From assembly GCA_943736015.1 (NCBI GenBank), contig OX031071.1, forward strand, positions 36,116,619 to 36,180,618: a DNA stretch of 64,000 nucleotides, read 5' to 3'. Under the pieces are notes generated by a model that saw only the letters and a list, made by a program, of their open reading frames with translations, ran no database searches and was not told where the DNA came from. Positions 11,540 to 21,316 of this stretch are shown here, one piece after another (positions within the stretch are counted from its first letter, which is position 1; each line of letters begins with the position of its first letter). Both the position numbers and the translations under genes were made by a program. Source of the DNA: Tridacna crocea. Taxonomy: Eukaryota > Mollusca > Bivalvia > Cardiida > Cardiidae.

Positions 11540-11721
11540 TGTAATGCAGAGAAATTACCATCTCGTACAAAATGACCCATGGGTCATTTCACTACGCAGA
11601 AAAATGACCCGGGTCATTTTTCTACGTAGAGAAATGACCCTAGACTGTAGAGAAAGGACCCCCTTCAGCTGTTGTAGAATAACGTTGTGAAATGATCCAT
11701 GGGTAATTTCTCTGCATTACA
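11540..11721. mobile_element. FB1 element, segmental copy of 5506
   Basis: TGTAATGCAG and CTGCATTACA ends; flanks are CAGA at left (one substitution from CAGG) and CAGG at right. It is shorter than its paralogue because part of the right inner arm is missing. Confidence 0.83.
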
Positions 11722-11782
11722 CAGGCTTACTCTACAAATTTTTGCTATCGCAATAATCTAGGTCACACAAACACAATGCCGG

Positions 11783-12036
11783 TGAAATGCAGAAAAATGA
11801 CCCTCTCCTACAAAATGACCCTCTGGGGTCATTTCTTTTACTTAGAATAATGACCCGGGTCATTTCTCTAAGTAGTGAACTAACTTCAGGGGGCCATTTC
11901 TGTACGTAGAATAATGACCCAGGTCATTTCTCTGAGTAGTGAACTGACTTCAGGGGGTCATTTCTCTACGTAGAATAATGACACTGATCATTATCCTACG
12001 TAGATGAATGACCCCTTGGTCATTTTCTGCATTACA
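11783..12036. mobile_element. FB1 element, segmental copy of 5767
   Basis: Flanked by CCGG at 11779-11782 and 12037-12040. It contains fewer internal 60-bp blocks than the copy at 5767-6081, so block number changed after the duplication. Confidence 0.85.
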
Positions 12037-12339
12037 CCGGGTTGCTCGTCAGTATCTGTTGAAATATCGGGAGTACAGCTGACATATCTCAAAGATTATA
12101 CATGGAACTATATAGGTTCTGTTTATTTGCTTAAATTATTGACGTTCCAGTAAAAAGGGAGGGAAGATACGATCCTTCAAGATAAAAAAATCTTTTGCAG
12201 ATTTGAAACAGTTGACAAACAGCATAGGTAAGATGTATATATTAAAAGTATGAATTCCTGAAATATATCGGTAAAATCCCGTTTGATATTATCTATAGTT
12301 GTCACGTTCCGACTACACAAGGAAATTAAGGACAAGTAA

Positions 12340-13248
12340 TTATACCCTCCAAAGTTTGCGGGGGGGGGGGGTTATTTTGGAGTCGCCCTGTCCGTCCATC
12401 ACGAAATCTTGTCCGGAGCATAACTTCCAAAGTAGAATAGCTGTTGACTTCATATACAGATAGATCACATTGAGGAGAAGTGCATTGTACAAGAACCATA
12501 ACTCTCTTCCAACTATTTTTCGAGTCATTGCTCCTTGTACATTTTAATTTTTTGTCTGGGGCGTAACTTCGACAGAGAAGAAGCTAGCAACTTCAAACTT
12601 CACATACAACTAGATTACATCAAGGAGAAGTGCATTGTACAAGAACCATAATCTATTCCAACTATTTTTTGAGTTATTGCCCTTTGTAGATTTTAATATT
12701 GGATTTTTGTCCGGAGCATATCTTTCAAAATAAAAAAAGCTAATAACTTTAAACTCCACCTAGATCACATTAAGGAGAAGTGCAGAGTGCAAGAACCATA
12801 CTCAATTCCAAATTTTTTTTGAGTTATTGCCCCTTGTAAATTTTAACTTTGGATTTTTGTCCAGAGTATAACTTGCAAACTTCAAACTTCATGTAGAATT
12901 AGATTACCATAAAGCAAAGTTCCCTTTAGAAGAACCATAACTCTCTTCCACTATTTTTAGAGTCATTTCTCTTTGTAATTTATCATTATCTTTTTGTCCA
13001 GAGTATAACTTGCAAACTTCAAACTTCATGTAGAATTAGATTACCATAAAGCAAAGTTCCCTTTAGAAGAACCATAACTCTCTTCCACTATTTTTAGAGT
13101 CATTTCTCTTTGTAATTTATCATTATCATTTATTTTTATCTGGGCATAACTTCCACAGCATAAAATCTAGTGACTTTAAACTTCATATACAGATAGACCA
13201 CATTAACATGAAGAGCAGAATACAAGAACCATAAGTCTGTTCCTACTA
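12340..13248. repeat. ~150-bp GCATAACTTC tandem repeat, unit B
   Basis: This is the paralogue of 6396-7135, retaining the full first unit and containing an exact extra duplication at 12854-13127. Confidence 0.8.
12854..13127. repeat. Exact 137-bp tandem duplication
   Basis: 12854-12990 and 12991-13127 appear identical, beginning TTTTTGTCCAGAGTATAAC and ending TATCATTATC. Unit A has only one copy, so this followed the segmental duplication. Confidence 0.9.
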
Positions 13249-13499
13249 TACTCTCTCAAAAAAGAAACGCAACATACAGAAAATAGGAAATTTACTTCAT
13301 ATATTATTTTCATAATTTATGATATAAATAATTTACACAGGAATGCAAAAATTGGCACACTTCTTGTTCATGAGTTCTTTTACCTTGGAATATCACAGTT
13401 TGTCACATATTGTCAATAAATCACTCATAAATTGTCAATATCTGGTATAATATTTCAAAAAGATAATCTGATGTTGCGTTTTTTTTTTTTGAGAGAGTA
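13249..13499. mobile_element. Tc1/mariner-type MITE with TA target duplication
   Basis: Inverted ends TACTCTCTCAAAAAAGAAAC and a T-rich ...GAGAGAGTA flank 251 bp. TA lies outside both ends (13247-13248 and 13500-13501). At the matching place unit A reads CCTACTATTTTTC with a single TA, which is the empty site. No transposase is encoded. Confidence 0.93.
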
Positions 13500-13599
13500 T
13501 ATTTTTCTTTTTACGCTTTGTTTTTGCACTAAATCATTCTGTTACAAAAAGCTCTTTTGTGACAAGGAGCTAGTTGGGGTAATTAGAATATCCCAAACT

Positions 13600-13736
13600 C
13601 AAAGCGTTTACAAATGACAATTTTGAATTTGATGAGAATTTCAGAAAGTTTTCCAATAGGCTAGAAAACACTTTGGGAAAAGGAATAATTGCTCGGTACT
13701 TGTACTGCAGACACGTAAAAACCAGGGCTTGTTTGG
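13600..13736 (+). mobile_element. HP1 variant, hairpin partly deleted
   Basis: GGAATAATTGCTCG joins directly to GTACTTGTACTGCAG. The right hairpin arm present at 7190-7381 is missing. Confidence 0.75.
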
Positions 13737-15558
13737 GAAAGACTTAAAAGATAATGAATTTATAAACTGTTGTCTGTCTAAATAGGTCATGAAAGATTTC
13801 GGTGGAAATTTTGATTATTTCGCCTTTTTCTGGCATTTGTCGAAGATGAATTCAATATTGAATTTTAGGCCATGTATCGTATCTTGTACAAAGCCGAAGG
13901 AGATAAGCCCAATTTAACTCAAGTTGTCTTTGACAAATGAGTTTTTCGATAGTTGTCCGAAATATAATTGAAAGTGCCATATTGAAATTCACTGAGTGTG
14001 GCCATACTTCAGTCCAATTAAAAAAAACAACTCCAGCTGCTCATTTACTTCTATTTGGGCAATGATACACACAGAATTTGTATACCGACTGCTTGGTCCC
14101 TGGCTTTTCGTTCTAAAACCAATTCGTCTCATGGCTCGTTCATCCTATGGTTGTTTGCTGCTCCACTTTATTGTGGATGAATATTTACAGATCGAAATAA
14201 TTGATTGTAATGTTAGAAATTATATTTTGAACGACCAAAGATATTAAAATAATCATAGTTTTCAGGTACAAACATGAGTCAATACTTTATATCTATATGG
14301 TTTCTCTCTTTTTCCCTAATGCAGCTTATTGTCAAGGGACATTTTTCTTGACTCCTGCTGACTGATCAAAAGGAAATCACCAATACACAAATAATCCTAA
14401 CTTTGCCAGGCGCTTTCTGCCTTCAACAATTAAAAAAATGTTAATTTTCTTAGTAGGTTGACTTCCTAGCCAATGTTCGAATAATATCTCTCTTCTTCTT
14501 TAGTTTGTAAACTCCAATCAATGACTTCCTTAACAAAAGCAACTCCAGTGTTTTCAACTCTTTGATTTTTAGGTGGAGTTCTATTACTTTCAGCATTCAA
14601 AGCGCCGATCGGAACATCGTCACCGCCAATCCAATCTAAATTACGTTTAGTTAAACGTGTTTTTTTTTTCGTTCGCCATCAACAGCTAAGTATAGTTTCC
14701 AGAAGTAATCTGTTTAAAATTTTGAGAAACAACCCACCGACCCAACTACTACGAGAGCTTTATATCTCGGCCTATTTGTTGGAGTTTTGTCAAAGTTAAC
14801 CCCTCCCACTTAACCTTGACTTTGAATTCGATCTTGCACATTCCTGGTCAATCCGTCTATATTCATCGATAAATTACAACATACTGCTATATAGCGGGTT
14901 TCAAGCTCCTAAATACTTACGCAATAGAAAAAAGTTCCTTTACTTGCAATATTCATTTCAAAAATTGACAGTTTCTCCTGAAGAAAGTAACTTGTTAAAG
15001 CGTCTTTCTGACTTAAATGTTCAAAATGATTCGAATTTATCGGCAACAAACGGAATTAAAAAACTAGCTTAGCAGTGATTTTAATTTCCACCCCTTTGTA
15101 TCTCAACATCGCTTTTTTTTTTTAAACCTTGGATCTCTCATATGCAATTAGCACCAACACAATCTCTTGGGAAATTAAAATATGTCGGTATCGTCACAGA
15201 GAAAAGACAAAATTTAACTCTAATCCTGCTTAAGAACTAAAATGATTTTTTATTTCGATATTTAAACCAAAGTATTGCTATACTTACGGGAGACCACTCC
15301 TGCATGCACATATTTAATCGATCAAATTTATTAAAAAAAAATCCTACAAAACAAGAGAAAATAAAAAGATTTGTATGAGAATTTCAAAGATTTCTTGGAT
15401 TTAGCGTTCAATTACACGAAAGGGGAACCATTAATTGTTTCTTGCATCTTCTGATTACAAACAAAATAAGCCCAATCACGCACGCGCATGTCACTTTTTA
15501 TTGATACAAAACAAATGCAACATCTCTGGAATGCGATTATCTGCCTTGGAATTAAGCC
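13737..15558. other. Non-coding stretch of unit B
   Basis: This is the paralogue of 7382-9122. It has indels in homopolymer runs and a few substitutions, but no conserved reading frame between the copies. Confidence 0.55.
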
Positions 15559-15787
15559 TTAACCCTTTACCCCATTAGGCATTTCTATGGTATCCCTAAT
15601 TGACCCTAAATAACAGCAAGGATGAAGCCATTTCTTATGTGTATATGACACCTTTTGATAGCTTAGAAAAAATTGTGACAAAAGGTGAAATTGCTCGTCT
15701 CGAGCAATTTCACCTTTTGCCACAATGTTTTCCAAAGGCTCCTACAAGCAATGCGTAGAAATGAGGATCTATGGAGTAAAGGGTTAA
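15559..15787 (+). mobile_element. HP1 variant, segmental copy of 9123
   Basis: TTAA-bounded at both ends, with a complete GTGAAATTGCTCG hairpin. It is separated from the next HP1 by only CTGG. Confidence 0.9.
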
Positions 15788-15791
15788 CTGG

Positions 15792-16013
15792 TTAACCCTT
15801 TACCAGAAGACAAAATTTTTGCCTTGTCCAAATTGAAAGCATTTGCAGACGACAATTTCAATGTGGCCAGAGTGGCGGAATTTTTCTTTGATACAGTAGG
15901 AAACATCGTGGGAAAAGGAGAAAATGCTGGTTTATCAGCATTTTCTCCTTTTCCCACAATGTTTCAAAAGGCTTCTTTTCCCATGGTCGTTAAAATTCGA
16001 TGTTGTGTTTAAA
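15792..16013 (+). mobile_element. HP1, segmental copy of 9356
   Basis: It carries a single left arm (CCAAATTGAAAGCATTTGCA) and an intact hairpin GGAGAAAATGCTGG / TATCAGCATTTTCTCC. Confidence 0.88.
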
Positions 16014-16106
16014 AGCTTCAGCAAGTGAAATGAAACTTTCACACCGATAATTAAAGACAAAATTTTGTAATTTCAAAAACATGTTTTTCAGAAAATTATC
16101 TCGTTA

Positions 16107-16174
16107 TCGGACAGTGTAGATCAAAGATCAGACTGCACGTTGTGTGCAGTCTGATCTTGATCTACGCTGTCCGC
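16107..16174 (+). mobile_element. PAL2 palindrome
   Basis: TCGGACAGTGTAGATCAAAG, centre GCACGTTGTGTGCAG, and GATCTACGCTGTCCGC form a hairpin of about 30 bp per arm. Confidence 0.85.
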
Positions 16175-16212
16175 GAAAGGTCAAGTCGTGCAGAACATCC
16201 AAAGAGGAAACT

Positions 16213-16545
16213 GCCGAGTCCCGGTAACTCAGTCGGTGCAGGACTTGATGAGGCGGGTCCGGGATTTGATCCCTGGCTACGATCCCTGGCTCGGCAAATT
16301 TCTTTCCGAGAATTAACGATAGTCACTGCGACAGGATTCATTCCTCTCCCACCGCTGACCATTGTTTCAACGATGATCATGTGGGAAAGCAGCCACTGGG
16401 TAGGTAAGAAAATTGTGAAAGGTACTGGTAAAAGAAACTCCAGGAACCCATGGATAGGTGCACTGGCCGCCGCAGTATAACTGAAATAATGTTGAAAACG
16501 GCGTTAAACACCATCCTATCTATACAATCAACCAAAGAGAAAACT
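16213..16545 (+). mobile_element. SINE-A, near full length
   Basis: The tRNA-like head has a TAACTCAGTCGG A-box region and a GATTTGATCCC B-box region. The body runs through GTGGGAAAGCAGCCACTGG and CATGGATAGGTGCACTGGCC. The tail, GTTGAAAACGGCGTTAAACA, leads to a loose CAAT-rich end. This is the best template for other SINE-A fragments in the window. Confidence 0.88.
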
Positions 16546-16641
16546 TTTACAGCGACAGATAAATTATCTTAAACTTTGTGAAGGTTAAAAGATCATCCTA
16601 AAGAAAGGTACAGGCAGATTCAAAAATCTATTTAGGTTTCA

Positions 16642-17149
16642 TTAACCCTTTCCCAAACGACGAATTTTTGGTTGGTTGGTTGTGTTTGGGTTTAACGCCA
16701 CTTTAACAGCTAAAGTCATATCATGGCGGTCGGTGACGCACATGTGTTTCCTGGCTTTCTCACACCAGTGCTAAAACAACTTTCTGTCCAAAGCCACCGA
16801 CTATTTTTCTCACATGCTTCAGCAGACGTGAGAGGCGAAAATGCGCCGGAAAGAAAGTTTGCCTCAACCGGGAATCGAACTCACAACCTCCAGATCATGA
16901 GTCCAACACGCTCACCACTGAGCCACCCGAGCGGGCCGACAAATTTTTGGACTAGGCCAAACTGGAAGCATTTGCAGACTACAATTCAATTCTTGCTGAA
17001 AAGATGATTTCTGTCTATGATAGTGTAGAAAATATTGTGGGAAAAGGAGAAAATGCTGGTTACCAGCATTTTCTCATTTTCCCACAATGTTTTAAAAAGG
17101 CTACTATTCCAGACCCGTAAAGACTAGGGATTGTTTGGGAAGGGGTTAA
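16642..17149 (+). mobile_element. HP1 interrupted by SINE-C
   Basis: TTAACCCTTTCCC at 16642 and GGAAGGGGTTAA at 17149 are the ends of one HP1. A 266-bp SINE-C with 13-bp target duplications sits in its left arm. The hairpin (GGAGAAAATGCTGGTTACC and partner) is intact. Confidence 0.92.
16672..16937 (-). mobile_element. SINE-C with 13-bp target duplications
   Basis: Read on the minus strand the head has TGGCTCAGTGGT (A box) and GAGTTCGATTCCC (B box), a tRNA-derived promoter. GACGAATTTTTGG (16659-16671) and GACAAATTTTTGG (16938-16950) flank it, as expected for LINE-mobilised SINEs. The open frame across it is an accident. Confidence 0.9.
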
Positions 17150-17163
17150 ACAAGCGGATGATA

Positions 17164-17220
17164 TGAACCAAGATCAGACTGCACGTCGTATGCAGTCTGA
17201 TCTTTGTCTATAACGTCCGC
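17164..17220 (+). mobile_element. PAL2 palindrome, end lost
   Basis: AGATCAGACTGCACGTCGTA / TGCAGTCTGATCTTTGTCTA. The outer left arm is missing. Confidence 0.7.
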
Positions 17221-17447
17221 GAATGCCCCATTTTTTTGTAACGCCTGCTAAAAGCATTAATCGACCATCAAGTTATTTCTAGACACGAATGTTGTGGGTG
17301 GAGTATTGAAAAAAAATTGTTGCACTGTTTGAGTACGGCAGACTTTTATCCCAGCAAGTTTTTAATACGTCCTTTTGTTTGATCTATATTAGTCTCTTGT
17401 ATCTAACCCTCTGGCTTCTTTCCCACATATAAATGCCTTCAAATACC

Positions 17448-17735
17448 GAGCCCTCAGCTCAGTAGGTACCGCACAGGGTCTGCAACCAGGCGATACTGGT
17501 ACGAATCCCTACTTGAACAATTTGTTTCCGAGGCATGTTGGTTGTTGTTGCGACAAGATTCATTTCTCTCTATTCGCCGATCTATATTTCGACATTATTG
17601 ATGTGGGAAAGCAGCCAGTAGCTTTGACAGAATACCATGTGAAGGAAGGTGTACTTACCTCGGTGATATAATAGATACAATGATGTAAAAGGCGTTGAAA
17701 CTAAGCACACAAGCAAAAATAAACAAAAAAAAAAC
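17448..17735 (+). mobile_element. SINE-A, diverged copy
   Basis: CAGCTCAGTAGG (A box), GGTACGAATCCC (B box), then the family blocks GATGTGGGAAAGCAGCCAGT and AAAAGGCGTTGAAA with an A-rich end. Confidence 0.8.
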
Positions 17736-17759
17736 ATTAACACAAAATCCGATGAGAAC

Positions 17760-18294
17760 TTAAAGGTGGCCCTTCAGAATTTGGGGCGAAAATTTTACAA
17801 AAATACAAAAATATCACCCTTATACTCCCTAGTCTTAAAATTGTCATTTATAAAACCCCAGTAGTCGAACACCATCAGACAGCAAGAGAAATTAGAGATT
17901 TACTACGGTACAGGTCGACATCGACGGAAAAGACATTCTATTTTTACATGAGCAACTCGCTCCTTTAACTACCGGAAATACACAGACGAAGGTTCATATA
18001 TAGCGTCCGAAGAAGATTTTATGAAAAATAATTACATGTTTGTTATGTACTGGTATTTAAGCGTCATGAGCCAGTCACGTAACATTCCCACAATGCTTTT
18101 TTTTAATTTTTGGCGCGAAATCTAAAAATAGCTTAAGAGGCTACGTAGCCTTTTAAGGAAATACCATCATTTTTTTTTGTAATTATATGAACCTTAATTA
18201 TTGATGATTTGTATTGTTTTTTTCATATAAATTTCAGCGATATAGGTATATTTTTATTTGGTGTGATGTGAAAATTCTAAATACCCACCTTTAA
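17760..18294. mobile_element. Putative TIR element, TTAAAGGTGG ends
   Basis: TTAAAGGTGG at left and CCACCTTTAA at right are exact inverted repeats that include TTAA. The 515-bp interior has no reading frame. It abuts the TR-G copy at 18291, sharing the TTAA. Confidence 0.6.
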
Positions 18295-18660
18295 AGGTTA
18301 TAGACCCCTTATATCGCTAGTGCTGCATTGCATAAAGTTTCTTTATAGTCGATAAATACGGATTTATACAGGTATAATACTTTTGCACATTTTAACGGAC
18401 CAAAAATGTATTTATGCCTATCTTGAAATTACTTGTAGATACTTTTGTTAGTTTCCAGAAAAGGGAGGTAATTACTATCTCTCTTTGTAATGAAAATATG
18501 GTGGTTTTAGATTTATAAATGATAATTCTAGAAAACACAAAAAGGGAAAAGTGGCTTGGTTAAAGCAGAACAATAATACTCTTTTTTTAATCATAGCAAA
18601 TTTTGTAGGATAATATTATTGTGGAAATAGCTGCTTTCTATTAGGGGTCTATTACGTTAA
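18291..18660 (+). mobile_element. TR-G element, copy 2
   Basis: The left end is TTAAAGGTTATAGACCCCTT and the right end is AGGGGTCTATTACGTTAA. Both ends share ATAGACCCCT, which other copies lack. Family interior blocks TATCTTGAAATTACTTG, GGGAGGTAATTACTATCTC and AGCAAATTTTGTAGGATAA are present. Confidence 0.85.
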
Positions 18661-18818
18661 ATCACATTCTTTGTAAAGCATGATAATATCAAAAGGAAGT
18701 AAGGGTTTCATATAGGTCAACTTATGGGGAGAAGGAATTCCGAATGCGACAATGGAAGAAACTGAATTTCTGCTTTTGCCAAAATGTCTTGTAAAGTTGG
18801 TTCGTCTCGCAGACTGCT

Positions 18819-19047
18819 TTAACTGTTTACCAAACGACATTTTTTTGGACTGGACCAAATTGAAAGCATTAGCAGACGACAAATTAAATGCGACTGAAAA
18901 ATTGAAATATGTCTGAGAAGGGTAGAAAACATTGTGGGTAAAGGAGAAAATGCTGGTTACCAGCATTTTCTCCTTTTTCCACAATGTTTTCCAAAGGCTG
19001 TTTTCTCAGGGTCGTCAAAAGTAGGGATTGTGTGGTAATGGTTATTA
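18819..19047 (+). mobile_element. HP1 hairpin MITE
   Basis: TTAACTGTTTACCAAACGAC to TGTGGTAATGGTTATTAA. The hairpin is complete, with one GGGTAAAGGAG change in the left arm. Confidence 0.88.
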
Positions 19048-19186
19048 AGTCACTAGAATTAAGTTTGCAAACTCTAAATGTATACAGCTATGTGAACAGT
19101 TGATACGGATGAGATTGCGTATGACTTAGAATCTAATCTGCTACCAAGACTGACCCAAAGGGAGAGATCTGTCGAACATAAGGACT

Positions 19187-19568
19187 TTAAGGTAAGACCT
19201 GTGTAATGCACTTCCGGTGAACATTTGGCAAAGATTCTAATTGGTTGTTAAATAAGGATAAATAAAGAGTTATGCAGAAATAACATTTTTGCACATTTCT
19301 AACGGATCAGAAATTCCGTTTATGTCTATCTTGAAACTATTTTTTGATAGTTTTGTTTGTTTTCTAAAAAGGGAGGTAATTATTATCTCTTTTTCAACTG
19401 GGAATATAGCGGTTTTAGATTTATAAATGATAATTCAAAGAAGGAAAAAAAGGAAAAAAATGAAAAGGTGAAAGTAGTTCAATAATAGTCATTTTTAATT
19501 ATAGCTAATTTTGCATGATGATATTTTAGTGGCAATAGCTGTTTTCCATTACACAGGTCTTACCTTAA
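19187..19568 (+). mobile_element. TR-G element, copy 3, perfect 22-bp ends
   Basis: Positions 19187-19208 and 19547-19568 are exact inverted repeats, beginning TTAAGGTAAGACCTG and ending CAGGTCTTACCTTAA. TTAA at both ends is compatible with a TTAA target. The interior matches the other copies (TGTCTATCTTGAAACTATT, GGGAGGTAATTATTATCTC). Confidence 0.9.
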
Positions 19569-19647
19569 CAGTATTCCTTTTTTCCCGAAAGCAAGGTTTG
19601 TATCATTTTATTTGTTCCTAAGGTTTATTGTCCTTGCTGAACGAAAA

Positions 19648-19677
19648 TAATAAATAAAAAAAAAAAAAAAAAAAAAT
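19648..19677 (+). repeat. Poly-A tract
   Basis: AATAATAAATA followed by more than 20 consecutive A. It could be the 3' tail of an old retroposed sequence, but nothing upstream identifies the source. Confidence 0.6.
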
Positions 19678-19929
19678 GTAGATCCTTATAAGTATTTGTA
19701 AAAATGTCGGTAATTATCTGTAATTAAAAAAAGGGAAGTTCTTGTGTTCATTGGCACCTATATTTGGTATGAACTTCTTATTGAGTAGACACACACCCCG
19801 GTATAATTGCAATCTTCAGCTGGAGTGTAAAGTTTGATATTAAAAATAACGTTTTTATTTTCTTGGCTTAATTTTCTTTTTTTTTATAATGCAGAACTCT
19901 GTACAAAATAATAGCGTCGTCACCCCGTC

Positions 19930-20065
19930 GTGTTATCTTGAGCCTGAGGGAAAACACTTTTGAAAACATTGTGGGAAAAGAAGAAAATGCTGGTCGCCAG
20001 CATTTTCTTCTTTTCCCACAATGTTTTCTGCCTTATCAAAGTTAACTTCCATCATTTTAACTCCA
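19930..20065 (-). mobile_element. HP1 core, paired substitution
   Basis: The hairpin has AAAAGAAGAAAATGCTGG on the left and CCAGCATTTTCTTCTTTT on the right. The usual GGAG/CTCC is GAAG/CTTC in both arms. Outer ends are diverged. Confidence 0.8.
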
Positions 20066-20069
20066 TTTT

Positions 20070-20689
20070 ATTTAATGGATCGGGACAAATCTATATTTCG
20101 CTGATCTGGTAAAGTGTTTCTAAAATTGTACTGTTACTGTAATTATGTGCCATTTATAATAAAGGGTTAAAAAAACTACAACAACACGTATCAAAATGTT
20201 AATGATTATGTACTGTACGACGTTTCGGCACTTGCCTTCCTCAGGAGTACATAATAAAATAAATATTTTTCCATTAAATGAATATTTTTCCATTTATTAT
20301 AACACAGTCGAGCGATTCGGGGCCATTATGGCTCTCTTGCTTCATTTGTCACAAGGGTATCGTCATTTGTCATAAACGAAAATTTTCATAATAAAAAGCG
20401 TGGCAAGGAGGCGGAAAAGTAATAAATGAAAAGGGAGATAACTTTGATGAGAATAATTGGATCCTTACGAGATAGTGTTATCAGATTATCAGCCGCACAA
20501 ACAATCCGAATTGTGATGATGAATTTAATGTGAGATGTGAGATTTTTGGTTTATCATTCCTACAGGCATGTTATTATCGGTCATTAGAGACTGCAAAACG
20601 AGCAAGAAATAATCGAGTACAAAGTTTTTAGTTTATTTATCGTCGTTTAGGTTGCCCATAATGGCGACGCCCCAGGAAGACTATATTAG
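20070..20689. other. Stretch without gene
   Basis: It contains CGACGTTTCGGCACTTGCC near 20219, a phrase of the kind seen in transposon-derived repeats, and a TATTTTTCCATT direct repeat at about 20263-20300. Nothing else was recognised. Confidence 0.45.
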
Positions 20690-21316
20690 TTGAACGGTCA
20701 TGTGGTAGGGGACTTGGAAATTTGTTATACTGCAAAGAAAATTTCTCATGATCTGATTGGTTAACATGCCGGGAACATAATATCATGTTCCCTGGCTAAA
20801 ACCACGTAAAACCAGTTTCCCTTTTGAGTGCCCCGTAAACATCACTACACGTGCAACACAACATCCAAAATGGCGGCCTCGATCGATCACCAGACTACAC
20901 ATTTATGCACCAAACTGCACGTTTTAGTGACGTCATTTTCCAGTGACGTCAGTTTTCATTGAATTGGGGCACACAGAAGGGAATTTCTATTTTGTCAGCA
21001 TACTCGTTTCGTGAAATCATAAAACAGGAAAATTTCGCTTAACAGTATAATAAATTCGTTTTACGGTCAGGTAGCAGGGGACTTGGAAACTTGTTTACGG
21101 CTGTGGTGAATCATGTTTACTCCTCGCCTTCGGCTCGGGGCTACATGATTAACCACAGCCGTAAATAAGTTTTTAAGTCCCCTGCCACCTGACCGTACAA
21201 CTAATTTTGTTCACGGCTGTGGTGAATCATGTCGCCCCGAGACGAAGGCGAGGTGGCGACATGATTCACAACAGCCTTGAGCAAGTTTCTGAGTCCTCTG
21301 CCACATGACCGTACAA
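20690..21316. mobile_element. Nested TIR elements (ACGGTCAGGTGGCAGGGG type)
   Basis: Outer ends TTGAACGGTCATGTGGTAGG and CCACATGACCGTACAA are inverted repeats. Inside lies a TATACTGCAAAG-started block (20726 onward) containing AACATCCAAAATGGCGGC, then a second complete palindrome at about 21059-21200 (ACGGTCAGGTAGCAGGGG to CCCCTGCCACCTGACCGT, centre CTCGCCTTCGGCTCGGGG). The same modules recur at 26143-26642 and 44911-45343. Confidence 0.8.

Larger units (their letters stand above)
10013..16370 (+). repeat. Segmental tandem duplication, unit B
   Basis: This is the direct copy of 3935-10012. It ends inside the SINE-A body at CATTGTTTCAA (16370), the same point where unit A meets unit B. Unit B gained a 251-bp MITE (13249-13499) and a 137-bp duplication (12854-13127), and lost two HP1 hairpins. 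Confidence 0.95.

Noticed and set aside
7712-14247. Pair of similar frames MIHTEFVYRLLG...
   Set aside because: Similarity comes from the segmental duplication; substitutions are not biased to silent sites and the frames end differently.
16672-17007. 94-aa frame through SINE-C
   Set aside because: Entirely inside a SINE and the following HP1; a matching frame at 54001 is the other SINE-C copy.
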